64,000 nucleotides of DNA from Prolixibacteraceae bacterium. Lineage in GTDB: Bacteria; Bacteroidota; Bacteroidia; Bacteroidales; Prolixibacteraceae. The first letter of the stretch is position 1. The number at the start of each line of letters is the position of its first letter. The translations under genes were made by a program, and so were the position numbers. Shown here in pieces: positions 37,463-45,283 of this stretch. The notes under the pieces were generated by a model. The model made no database searches and was not told the DNA's origin. It saw nothing but the letters and a program-made list of their open reading frames with translations. Where the stretch lies: NCBI GenBank assembly GCA_023229575.1, contig JALNYZ010000005.1, forward strand, positions 1-64,000, given 5' to 3'.

Positions 37463-38719
37463 TCAGTAGTTAGGTGTCAATTTGTACAAATGAACCTCAA
37501 ATGGTTTGTAATTTTCTGTCAGACAGTCGTTTTTAATGATTGCCGTTCTGTTCTCAAACAATACTTCTGCCTTTTTTGATACGAATGGAAGTAGTATGTC
37601 TACTTTAACAGGATAGCTTTCGGTGTTGGCCGTTAAAATCCAAATATTCTTTTCGTCTTGCTTAACCATTACCTCAATTCCCCTGCTTACGGAATGGCCC
37701 ATTTCCTGATACCGAAATCGGATGGTGTTGGATTTGGCCGGCAGTGAAAGGACGCTGTTGATGGAGGCAAGATCGTTAACCACTCTTGTCAGATCTTTGT
37801 GGAAAGGATGTCCGGCAGGAGTGAATGCGGTTCCCCACCAGATCAGTCCGTTGGCGCCATGCAAAATGGCATCCCATGCCATAAACCACGACTCCTCATA
37901 AGTTGGATACAGGATTTTTGAGCTATCCCTTTCTGCAGCGGGCCTCAGCATCTCCCATGCAAATCCCTGCAAAACCATCAATAGTGGCCGGTTTGGACCA
38001 CATACCCGGCGCATTTTATCGACATAATCCCCAACCTGGCTTAGTGTGGTATTGGGAAGGTCTCCCTGCCTTCCATCCTTATTCAAAGCATACATGGTTT
38101 TAATACCTGTAGGAATAACAGGATAGATGTCGCATGCTGTAATATCATTCGAAGGGTTGTAATTCCTCATCGTCTGCACCAGATTGACCGGTGCATGGTT
38201 TAAATAGATCAAATGTGCAGAATCGGCCTTTTTGACTGAATCGTGGGTTTCCGTCATGATGGATGGAAGAATCCGCAATTGGTTGCTATTCCAGGTGTAT
38301 GCCGGCTCGTCGGCCAATTCCCATGCAATGATGGATTTGTGATTTTTCAACGCGGTAACTGTTTGCCTGATTTTCTGCCATGATATTTTCCTGTTTGACG
38401 GTTCAATTGTTCCAAGCGTAACCCAAACATTAATTCCGGCAACTTCGGCTGAATCCAGGATATGGATATTTGCCGGTAAATTAACCAGGTTGTAGCCTGT
38501 TTTAACCAATGATTCAAGGCTTTTCGGTTGATTTGGCTTTTGGTACAGTCCAAGCAAAAATGTGCGTTTGCCCCGAATACGAATCATCCCATCGGCGTCA
38601 TAGGAACTCAGGGATTTTTGGGCATCACTTGTGGCAGGTGAAAACGAAAAGAAAAGTATCAGGAATATTGTACCGATGCCAGTCAAATGCTTAATATGGA
38701 AAGTGAAATATCTGTTCAT
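37463..38719 (-). CDS. Exported glycoside-hydrolase-like TIM-barrel protein
   Basis: 418 residues with a signal peptide (GIGTIFLILFFSFSPATSDAQ). The body looks like a GH2/5/42-type barrel: FLLGLYQKPNQP, GYNLVNLPANI, SIIAWELADEPAY (NEP-like acid/base position, here DEP), DIYPVIPTG and ILHGANGLIWWGTAF, then a short beta domain. The family cannot be fixed by eye. First gene of the seven-gene sugar cluster, 2 bp before the transporter, so the product is probably the enzyme that releases the imported sugar. Confidence 0.65.
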   Translation of the reverse strand: MNRYFTFHIKHLTGIGTIFLILFFSFSPATSDAQKSLSSYDADGMIRIRGKRTFLLGLYQKPNQPKSLESLVKTGYNLVNLPANIHILDSAEVAGINVWVTLGTIEPSNRKISWQKIRQTVTALKNHKSIIAWELADEPAYTWNSNQLRILPSIMTETHDSVKKADSAHLIYLNHAPVNLVQTMRNYNPSNDITACDIYPVIPTGIKTMYALNKDGRQGDLPNTTLSQVGDYVDKMRRVCGPNRPLLMVLQGFAWEMLRPAAERDSSKILYPTYEESWFMAWDAILHGANGLIWWGTAFTPAGHPFHKDLTRVVNDLASINSVLSLPAKSNTIRFRYQEMGHSVSRGIEVMVKQDEKNIWILTANTESYPVKVDILLPFVSKKAEVLFENRTAIIKNDCLTENYKPFEVHLYKLTPNY

Positions 38720-39047
38720 TGCTAATCCAGTCTACATTGTGCGAATTAATCAAAAATACGACAGAATTAGATCCAATTAATAATCAATTTCTTACTATAT
38801 CTTAACTGTTTGATTTATTTTCCCATTTTATGGCGAAATATCTTGTTGATTAGTATAATTCCCGCAGTCAAAATATTGTAGGAGAGAGTTGGCTTATGGA
38901 AAGGCTAATTCTCAATTGTCCATTGTCATTTCTCAATTACCCGTCCAAAGCTTGTCGTAAAAAGTTATTAACAATTGTTGATAACCACGGTTCATATATG
39001 GTTTATACAATTTGCCAAAAAAAATAGCAGGAATGGAATGATCATTA
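38720..39047. other. Intergenic region, sugar cluster / ncRNA
   Basis: A+T-rich stretch without a gene. A short degenerate direct repeat (CTCAATTGTCCATTGTCATT then CTCAATTAC) lies at about 38910-38940. Promoters of the sugar cluster (minus) and of the ncRNA (plus) must lie here; only the ncRNA -7 box could be recognised. Confidence 0.4.
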
Positions 39048-39055
39048 TATATTTG
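39048..39055 (+). promoter_or_regulatory. Putative -7 promoter box of the ncRNA
   Basis: TATATTTG matches TAnnTTTG exactly. No TTG at the expected -33 spacing. Predicted transcription start at about 39062, where the composition changes from A+T-rich to G/A-rich. Confidence 0.45.
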
Positions 39056-39061
39056 ATACAT

Positions 39062-39688
39062 CAGGTCAACCATAAAGGGTCACCCGAAAATGGTGGAAGC
39101 GGCCAAAAGTTCTTAATTGAGCTGGAGGACAAATTGAACGGATCGCAAGGTCTGCACCACTGACGGGTCGGAGTTCAGGATCACAAGGAGCAATCCGATG
39201 TTATCCGGGCCACCAAAAAGTGCTTGGTGTTCTTATCCATGTTGAAGCCGGAGAGGCACAAAAGAGACGTAAGTTTCGGATGTGTATCCAACGGCCGGCA
39301 GGAAAAAGGCACAACGTTCTTCAGGTAGTTGAAGCCAAAGGCGAAACACGGAGAGAAGCGCAAGCCTCCCGAAGTTTTCGAAGGAAACCAAAGTCCCCGG
39401 ACGGCGGAAGTACCCTGAAAGCCGCTTCATCGCAAGATGGAAAAGCCGGAAGGTCCGGAAGCAACTCCCTCAGAGAAGGGATCCGCAAGGATTTCGAATG
39501 GAGAGCCGGAAATTACAGCCGTAACAGGTTGTAACGGAAGGTATGGGTCGGAAAGCAGAAAACAAAGCGCAAGCACCGTTGAAGCCGGAAGGCCAACCGC
39601 AATAACCGTAGCCTGGCACCATGGCAAGTTCGCTTGTCAGGTAGGATGGGGACAAATTCAAAAGATTTGTTCCCATTTGTGTTTTTAG
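39062..39688 (+). ncRNA. Candidate large structured non-coding RNA, about 625 nt
   Basis: A G+C- and purine-rich block in A+T-rich surroundings, running from a TATATTTG box to a Rho-independent terminator. None of the short frames in it looks like a protein. It holds many small hairpins with stable loops: five GCAA loops (39145, 39360, 39432, 39485, 39569), for example CATC-GCAA-GATG and ATCC-GCAA-GGAT; a TTCG loop with stem GGCAAG/CTTGTC (39623-39638); CCGG-AAGGT-CCGG (about 39447); CTTCA-GGTAGT-TGAAG (about 39319). The hairpin word TTGAAGCC-N3..5-GGC occurs three times (about 39242, 39329, 39579). It does not match tmRNA, RNase P RNA or SRP RNA, and no group II intron domain V was seen. Identity unknown. 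Confidence 0.6.
39648..39686 (+). terminator. Terminator of the ncRNA
   Basis: GGGGACAAAT (39648-39657) pairs with ATTTGTTCCC (39665-39674, one G-T pair) around a 7-nt loop, followed by ATTTGTGTTTTT. Confidence 0.8.
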
Positions 39689-39770
39689 CCCTCTCGTGTT
39701 GTGGATCAAATGATATTTCAGCTCCTCGTCTATTTGTACAAATAATTTTTTAAATTATTTTATTATTTCA

Positions 39771-39800
39771 TTGCAATATTCGAATTACTGTAGTATCTTG
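39771..39800 (+). promoter_or_regulatory. Promoter of the small unknown gene
   Basis: TTG at 39771-39773, 20-bp spacer, TATCTTG at 39794-39800 (TAnnTTTG lacking one T). It lies 35 bp before the ATG at 39835. Confidence 0.5.
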
Positions 39801-39834
39801 TTATATCCAAATAAAAAATCTCAGGAGGTGTATT

Positions 39835-40167
39835 ATGGCACAAAAAACTTTTAATTTTTCGGTGACCCTGGACGAAAGTGAATTTGTTCAGGTTGAAGAT
39901 CATATTTTTACTACCAGGGAAATTCTAAAAAGAGAACAGCCCAATGTTGACATGATTGGCCCTAAGTATCTGAAATTGCTTAAGAATTTGGATATTAACA
40001 ATCTGACGATGAAGGCTGTTCAGGAATGGTTGTTGTTATCGCTTGCACTGGATCAATGCTGCAGTTACCATTCCAAATGGGATGACCACAAAATCCTCGA
40101 AGAGCTGGTTGCAGGCAGGGAACATTCCATTTCTTGGTACATGGACAATTGCCAGAAGCACAATTAG
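39835..40167 (+). CDS. Small unknown protein downstream of the ncRNA
   Basis: 110 residues, soluble, no signal peptide or membrane segment. The C-terminal half is helical and contains two Cys (QCC) and several His (SYHSKWDDHK, REHSISWY, QKHN). The gene has an unusually strong Shine-Dalgarno sequence for this phylum, AGGAGGTG (39823-39830), four bases before the ATG, plus its own promoter and terminator. I do not recognise the family. It is transcribed in the same direction as the ncRNA, 147 bp after it; a functional link is only a possibility. Confidence 0.7.
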   Translation: MAQKTFNFSVTLDESEFVQVEDHIFTTREILKREQPNVDMIGPKYLKLLKNLDINNLTMKAVQEWLLLSLALDQCCSYHSKWDDHKILEELVAGREHSISWYMDNCQKHN

Positions 40168-40211
40168 TTCCAAGGCTGTGCCGTTCAATTGTCCGATAAG
40201 GGCTGTAATTA

Positions 40212-40252
40212 TCAAAAAAAAGCAGTTGGATCTCCAACTGCTTTTTTTGATA
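40212..40252. terminator. Bidirectional terminator
   Basis: AAAAAAAGCAGTTGGA pairs with TCCAACTGCTTTTTTT around TC; it serves the small unknown gene (+) and the first cytochrome gene (-). Its stem resembles the terminator of the neighbouring paralogous cytochrome gene (40842-40866). Confidence 0.9.
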
Positions 40253-40263
40253 TCAGATAATGA

Positions 40264-40659
40264 TTACAAAGAATTGAGGTAGTTGATGATGGCCCAACGC
40301 TCTTCTTCATCTGTAATTTTCTTTTCGAAATTAGGCATGTCACCACGTCCAACAAATGCCATGAAGTACTTGTTCCCGTCTGGCAATGCTTTGAAGGCAG
40401 GTTTTGTAATGTCATCTATTGGAGTATTCAGGGCGGCAGCTTTAGCGCCATCACCTTTACCAGTACCATGGCATGATTTGCAGTGTTTGGCATACAAGGT
40501 TTTGCCAAGAGCGATGCTGGCGGCATCCCCTTTTTTCTGAATTTTCATTGCAGTATACTTGGCAGGAATATTCCAGGCAGCTTTTTTCTCAGCAGCGATA
40601 AATGAAAACAAGCTGATTGCAAATACAACAGTCAGAGCAGCAAATAGAAATTTTTTCAT
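40264..40659 (-). CDS. Monoheme class I cytochrome c (copy A)
   Basis: 131 residues with a signal peptide (FLFAALTVVFAISLFSFIAA) and one heme site CKSCH, followed by a class I fold: GTGKGDG, FKALPDGNKYFMAFVGRGDMPNF (Met axial ligand) and EERWAIINYLNSL. A soluble periplasmic electron carrier. Start is the ATG at 40659; a longer frame to 40746 adds non-family residues. It is a close paralogue of the next gene and lies at the downstream end of the NrfD/ferredoxin/multiheme locus. Confidence 0.92.
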   Translation of the reverse strand: MKKFLFAALTVVFAISLFSFIAAEKKAAWNIPAKYTAMKIQKKGDAASIALGKTLYAKHCKSCHGTGKGDGAKAAALNTPIDDITKPAFKALPDGNKYFMAFVGRGDMPNFEKKITDEEERWAIINYLNSL

Positions 40660-40841
40660 AATACATCTAATAAAATTAATATTTAAGAATTGAAATAATT
40701 CGATATCAAAGATAGTAGCAAAAAGTTTCGATGTTTTGCCCATCAATAATTTAAATTCCTTCTACATAGATTACGGGTTGATAACTAATTGTTAATTAGA
40801 TATATATAGCTAATAAAAACATTGAAAATAGTTGACAAAAA

Positions 40842-40866
40842 AAGCAGCTGGTAAAACCAACTGCTT
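40842..40866 (-). terminator. Terminator between the paralogous cytochrome genes
   Basis: AAGCAGCTGGT (40842-40852) pairs with ACCAACTGCTT (40856-40866, one G-T pair); T-tract on the minus strand from the A-run before 40842. Confidence 0.75.
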
Positions 40867-40888
40867 AAAATATTTGGCTAAACTGAAA

Positions 40889-41281
40889 TTAAAGCGAATT
40901 CATGTAATTGATGATGGCCCAACGCTCTTCTTCATCAACCACTTTCTTTTCGAAATTAGGCATATCCCCACGTCCGACGAATGACATAAAATACTTGGAT
41001 CCATCAGGAAGCGCTTTGAAAGCAGCGGAAGTGAAATCGTCCATTTTGGTATTCAGTGAAGATGCTTTTGGCCCATCTCCTTTACCTGCACCATGACATG
41101 ATTTGCAGTACTTGGTATAAAGGGTTTTTCCCAGGGCTACAGAGGTGGCATCCCCTTTTTTCTGAATCTTCATGGCTTTGTACTTGGCGGGAATATCCCA
41201 TGCTTTTTTCTCAGCTGCTACAAATGAGAATAAACTCATTGCAAATACGATAGTTAAAGCTGCAAAAAGAAACTTTTTCAT
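40889..41281 (-). CDS. Monoheme class I cytochrome c (copy B)
   Basis: 130 residues, nearly the same as copy A: same signal peptide pattern, heme site CKSCH, GAGKGDG, and YFMSFVGRGDMPNF with the Met ligand. The differences are spread along the sequence, so this is an older tandem duplication than the one at 46-52 kb. Probably the periplasmic redox partner of the membrane complex encoded upstream. Confidence 0.92.
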   Translation of the reverse strand: MKKFLFAALTIVFAMSLFSFVAAEKKAWDIPAKYKAMKIQKKGDATSVALGKTLYTKYCKSCHGAGKGDGPKASSLNTKMDDFTSAAFKALPDGSKYFMSFVGRGDMPNFEKKVVDEEERWAIINYMNSL

Positions 41282-41360
41282 ACTAATTTTGTTTTTAAAT
41301 AGTGATTGAAAATGAACAATTATTTGTAATTAAATATAACACCTTAGCGGTGAAATCTCT

Positions 41361-42233
41361 TTAGTTTTGATCGATTTTTTTGCCTTCTTTCCTGATTTTT
41401 ATCAGTTGTATAATGGCATAAAGGTAATGCGACCATACCCCTGTAAGAAGTATAATCAGGGTGGTTATCATCCAGATAGGGGCACCTGAACTCCACAATG
41501 AACGCGATGGCTCAACAAAACCGGAACGATGGTTGCCCCATTTGGCATTCTCCGTTTTTTCGACTTCGCCATATACTTCATTATCTTCCAGTCGGACAAA
41601 TATTTTCAGGTTCCCGTTGGCGTCTCCGGGAATATTTTTAGGAAATTCGAAGGATCCGGCGCCACCATCTACAAAGCATTCCCCAATTTTGAGTTTGGTA
41701 AACAGCCCCTGAACGTAAAGGTTAAATGTGGTCTCCTTCAACGGAAGGGTTTCACCATTTGGACCTACCGAGGAAGCCTGTAGCTGAATGGTATTCAACG
41801 AGTCTTTCTCTGATAGGGTAATGTGAAGGTTCAGCTCTTTGAATTTGACGGATGCCTCCGCGCTGTTCAATTTCCCAAGTCCATTAAAAGATGCTTTAAC
41901 AACTGATGTACCCTCTTTGTCTTTCAACAAGCGGGTTCCTTTTTCAACTTTGAATGTTGCATTTCCATCACGACTGGTAGATGCCGACCCCAAAAGTTCA
42001 GATTTCCCGTCAGCAGAAGTGAAAAAGTCAACCTTGGCCTGAAAAACCGGAATAGCTCCTGCTTCGCTTTCCCCAGTCAGTTTTACATTGAAAATCCGGC
42101 TCTCATCACTGGTTTTCAATTCTTTAAGTTCAAGGGTTGAGGCAGTATTCTGGGCCACGAGCTGAATAGAAGCCATGATCGAACATAGAAACAAGATCAG
42201 GCTTTGTCTGGATAATATGGATTTATAGCTCAT
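41361..42233 (-). CDS. Exported beta-sandwich protein with C-terminal membrane anchor
   Basis: 290 residues: signal peptide (LILFLCSIMASIQLVAQ), one or two Ig-like beta domains (about 30-235), then one membrane span near the C-terminus (MITTLIILLTGVWSHYLYAIIQL) and a basic tail. No cofactor motif. It overlaps the nrfD gene by 11 bp, so it is translated with it and is probably an accessory subunit of the complex. Family not recognised. Confidence 0.7.
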   Translation of the reverse strand: MSYKSILSRQSLILFLCSIMASIQLVAQNTASTLELKELKTSDESRIFNVKLTGESEAGAIPVFQAKVDFFTSADGKSELLGSASTSRDGNATFKVEKGTRLLKDKEGTSVVKASFNGLGKLNSAEASVKFKELNLHITLSEKDSLNTIQLQASSVGPNGETLPLKETTFNLYVQGLFTKLKIGECFVDGGAGSFEFPKNIPGDANGNLKIFVRLEDNEVYGEVEKTENAKWGNHRSGFVEPSRSLWSSGAPIWMITTLIILLTGVWSHYLYAIIQLIKIRKEGKKIDQN

Positions 42234-43626
42234 TTGCTTCTTTTTTAAGTACGATCTGTTTTTTTATAGGAGTAGTGATAGTAGCTTCATAATTATTCTG
42301 ACCTTTGGCTAACTCAGCGCTCATTTCAAGTTCCGCATCGGCAACTTCGGAAACCGGAATAATGGGCACAAATTTGGCTGCGAGTGTAAAAAGTAGGCAG
42401 AAAGTGCCAATACCTCCGAAGGTCAGACACCATTCGATCCATGTTGCCTTATATAATATCCACTCTGGACGGGTATCCTGTATTGGCATATAGGGTGTTT
42501 CGAGTGTCGGAACGACGATCAGATATCGGTTCATCCACAATGCAAATACCGCCACGATGGCTGCAAAGGTGATGGTGTTGATAGTCCTGAACCTTGGTAT
42601 TCCCATGATGATAATAGGAAGCAAGGTTCCCACATAATTGGAAAAGACAAATTGCCAGAAATATTGGGTAAAGAGAATCTGTATCAAGTTGTCGTCCAAT
42701 TTTTTGGATCCGTACCACTTGGTGAGGTATTCGCTAAAGGTGAAATAGGCAAAGAACATGGAAAGAATCATCAAAATCATTCCAACGCCGACAAAATGCT
42801 GTTTGGTAATGTATTTCTCAAGATGATAAATTGATCTGAAGACGCGCATCAGAATAATGATAACACCTGCACCGGAAAATACTGCAGCAATCACAAAATA
42901 GGGACCAAAGATCGTACTGTGCCATCCCGGTTGAAGCGTAACGCTGAAAATCCATGCCAAAACAGAGTACACAATAATGGCAATTGCGATGATCATGGCC
43001 GACATGATGTTGGTTACATTTTTGATGCGCTTCCTTTGGCTGGGAGTATCATGGTAACCCAATGCCAGCCACGTGTATAAGTTGATCCTCCACTTGGGAA
43101 GTTTGGTATCCCCGGAGTCTCTCAGCAGGGCAAAATCGCGGATAAATGAGAGATAGAGGTAAATCAAACACCCGAACAAGTCGGTGGTAATGGCGATAAC
43201 GTCCCAGGTGATAGGAGATTGTATCCGGGGATACATAAACAGAAATGGCAACCGATCCAGTCTGCCAATACACAACAGGATATAAAGGGGGCCAATGAAC
43301 AAGGCGATAATTGTCGTTAATTCCGCAATTCGGAGTATGGGGCCGCGCCAGCTTGTTTTGAACAGGTGCATTGACCCCGAGACCAAGGCTCCGGCATAAC
43401 TGATTCCCATAAAGAATATGAAATTGACGATGTAGACTCCCCATACCACATTGTCACGCATCCCTGTAATGATATGACCTTTAAGAATTTGCAGAACCAG
43501 GCAGTAGATACCCAAAAATATGGCTCCAAATAGAAAGGCGACCCAAGCATACCAAAGGATACTTGTTTTTTCGAGCTGCGGAAGGAACTCCTTCAACAGC
43601 TCCTGTTTTCTTTTGTTACTTTCCAT
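42223..43626 (-). CDS. nrfD: NrfD/PsrC-type quinone-interacting membrane subunit
   Basis: 467 residues with about ten membrane spans. Family blocks include GISYAGALVSGSMHLFKTSWRGPI, LGRLDRLPFLFMYPRIQSPITWD-like text, and several conserved Arg/Asp in spans. NrfD-type subunits exchange electrons with quinones and pass them to a ferredoxin-like subunit, here encoded 8 bp upstream. Together with cytochrome b and multiheme c genes this suggests a Qrc/Hmc-like complex. The catalytic molybdopterin subunit of Psr-type enzymes is absent. Confidence 0.9.
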   Translation of the reverse strand: MESNKRKQELLKEFLPQLEKTSILWYAWVAFLFGAIFLGIYCLVLQILKGHIITGMRDNVVWGVYIVNFIFFMGISYAGALVSGSMHLFKTSWRGPILRIAELTTIIALFIGPLYILLCIGRLDRLPFLFMYPRIQSPITWDVIAITTDLFGCLIYLYLSFIRDFALLRDSGDTKLPKWRINLYTWLALGYHDTPSQRKRIKNVTNIMSAMIIAIAIIVYSVLAWIFSVTLQPGWHSTIFGPYFVIAAVFSGAGVIIILMRVFRSIYHLEKYITKQHFVGVGMILMILSMFFAYFTFSEYLTKWYGSKKLDDNLIQILFTQYFWQFVFSNYVGTLLPIIIMGIPRFRTINTITFAAIVAVFALWMNRYLIVVPTLETPYMPIQDTRPEWILYKATWIEWCLTFGGIGTFCLLFTLAAKFVPIIPVSEVADAELEMSAELAKGQNNYEATITTPIKKQIVLKKEANEL

Positions 43627-43634
43627 CTTTTCGG

Positions 43635-44597
43635 TTAGTTTTTGTGCATTTTTTTCACATAGGGAACATCTTTGTAGCGCTGGTTAATTTCATCATCATT
43701 GTCAAACCCGCGATCAACCGGAAATTGTCTGTTGACAGGTGGCAAATAGTATACACTCGGCTTGGTTCCAAGGTCTTCCAGATGACGATAACCCGAACGT
43801 GAAGAGATCAATTCCGAGAAGCGAATAGTTTCCTCACCGTTGGTAACAATGTCTTCGAGCTGATCGCCAAAATAGATGACACCCATCGGACAGGCTGAAA
43901 CGCAATGCGGCATCTTTCCATCCCTGATCATGTCGGGACAGAAATCACACTTACTCACGGTCCCTTCTTTCCCAGGGACACTGGTTTCGGGAGAGTAGGG
44001 CTGATCGACATGCAAATAGGGACTGTCGGCCCAATTGAACTGACGTGCAGAATAGGGACATCCCGTCATGCAGAATTTGCATCCAATGCAACGTTCATTG
44101 TCGATCAGTACGATGCCATCAGATCTTTTGTAGGTTGCACCCACCGGACAAACACTTACACATAGCGGTTTATCGCAATGAAAGCAGGGTTTTGGCATCC
44201 AATAAGGTGCGGCTTCTTCCGACTCCTGCATCAGATAAACCTTCATGAACTCCTGGTGTGGTGGTAAATGATGGGCCTTTTGGCAATTCTCTACACATTT
44301 TCTTGCGTTCTTGCATTTGGCAAGATCAATGACCATGACAAATTTACGGTGTGGAATGCCCTGACGAGAGGCTTCCGGCGAAATATATTTTTCCATATAG
44401 TTGATCTTTTCTTTGGCTACTTTGACCAATTGCCCATCAGGAGATAGTAGTGTAACCATCTCTCCGCTCTCCTTTTCGGGATCTACCGGGATATCGGCAA
44501 AACCCGTTTTGGCGGCAACAGCAGATAGTCCGGTAAGAAAGCTAACCCTCAGAAACTTTCTGCGGTTATTTTTTCTTTCGTTTAGTGAATTGTCCAT
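43635..44597 (-). CDS. Tat-exported 4x[4Fe-4S] ferredoxin subunit (NrfC/DmsB/HybA type)
   Basis: 320 residues. N-terminal twin-arginine signal NNRRKFLRVSFLTGLSAVAA. Cysteine clusters: CKNARKCVENCQKAH, CFHCDKPLCVSVCPVGA, CIGCKFCMTGCPYSARQ and CDFCPDMIRDGKMPHCVSACPMGV, in the order of four-cluster ferredoxins. It sits on the periplasmic side and links the multiheme cytochromes to NrfD. Gene order is ferredoxin then nrfD, 8 bp apart. Confidence 0.93.
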   Translation of the reverse strand: MDNSLNERKNNRRKFLRVSFLTGLSAVAAKTGFADIPVDPEKESGEMVTLLSPDGQLVKVAKEKINYMEKYISPEASRQGIPHRKFVMVIDLAKCKNARKCVENCQKAHHLPPHQEFMKVYLMQESEEAAPYWMPKPCFHCDKPLCVSVCPVGATYKRSDGIVLIDNERCIGCKFCMTGCPYSARQFNWADSPYLHVDQPYSPETSVPGKEGTVSKCDFCPDMIRDGKMPHCVSACPMGVIYFGDQLEDIVTNGEETIRFSELISSRSGYRHLEDLGTKPSVYYLPPVNRQFPVDRGFDNDDEINQRYKDVPYVKKMHKN

Positions 44598-44631
44598 AAA
44601 TAATTAAATATTAATATACTGGCTAGTTTAT

Positions 44632-44659
44632 CTTTGTCCTTTATCCTTTATCCTTTATC
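44632..44659. repeat. Heptamer array (CTTTATC)4
   Basis: CTTTGTC followed by three CTTTATC copies. The cytochrome b stop codon (44663-44665) lies 3 bp from its end. Same unit as the hisS array at 18416-18471. Confidence 0.85.
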
Positions 44660-44662
44660 CTT

Positions 44663-45283
44663 TCAATGTCCCCCTTCATGGTAACCTGTCACAATTGATT
44701 TGAAATTGCTGTATGGTTTTGCTCCAAAAGTACAGAAATATAGGTGAATAAGTAAAAAGAGTGATAGTAGGAATCCTATGGTGATATGAATGATGTCGGT
44801 CACAAAGAAGGCATTTGAACCGAGTAATTGTCTGATCAAAGCACCTGAAAATAACATGGGCAATCCTGTTAAGAAGATGAGCGGCATTAACACGTACATT
44901 GTCATGAAATAGGTAACCTGCTGGATAGGATTGAATTTCATTTTCTTGGTAACAGGAAATGGTGCGGTTTCATGTTTGAATATCCCGTAAGTGTAATACC
45001 TGAATTGCGCAGACAAACGATTTTTCAAACCTTTAAGCTGTATTCTGTAGTGACGACCGTTCTTCGAAATAGTATTGCCAATGATAAAAAGAAGATAGTT
45101 GAAAATCAGGAAAAATCCGGATATATTGTGTACGCTTACTGCCAGGTCAAAACGGAACAATGGGTTGAGTGGGTCGGAATACTGCATGCTTAACCCGCTG
45201 ATAATTAATAAAATAATTAACACAGCATTCAGGAAATGCCATATTCTAATCAATCCGGGATAGAGGTATAATTTATTTTCCAT
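44663..45283 (-). CDS. Membrane cytochrome b (thiosulfate-reductase/FdnI/HydC-like)
   Basis: 206 residues with about four or five membrane spans. Histidines suited for two b-hemes occur in RIWHFLNA, AVSVHNISGF, DIIHITIGF and LIHLYF. Such subunits carry electrons between the membrane quinone pool and periplasmic redox partners. Its start overlaps the end of the heptaheme cytochrome gene by 11 bp, showing translational coupling. Confidence 0.85.
   Translation of the reverse strand: MENKLYLYPGLIRIWHFLNAVLIILLIISGLSMQYSDPLNPLFRFDLAVSVHNISGFFLIFNYLLFIIGNTISKNGRHYRIQLKGLKNRLSAQFRYYTYGIFKHETAPFPVTKKMKFNPIQQVTYFMTMYVLMPLIFLTGLPMLFSGALIRQLLGSNAFFVTDIIHITIGFLLSLFLLIHLYFCTFGAKPYSNFKSIVTGYHEGGH

Noticed and set aside
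39220..39688. Short frames on both strands inside the ncRNA block (for example 39220-39534, 39437-39688, 39427-39627 minus)
   Set aside because: They overlap each other on both strands, have no ribosome-binding context, lack recognisable protein character, and cut across hairpins. They look like chance frames in a G+C-rich non-coding region.
39062..39688. Group II intron, RNase P RNA or tmRNA as identity of the large RNA
   Set aside because: No domain V (34-nt GNRA hairpin with catalytic AGC triad), no reverse transcriptase, no GAGGAAAGUCC-type RNase P core and no tmRNA tag or tRNA-like ends could be found by eye. A divergent form is not excluded.
39048..40167. Diversity-generating retroelement or retron
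   Set aside because: No reverse transcriptase or template/variable repeat pair is present, and the 110-residue protein does not resemble Avd.
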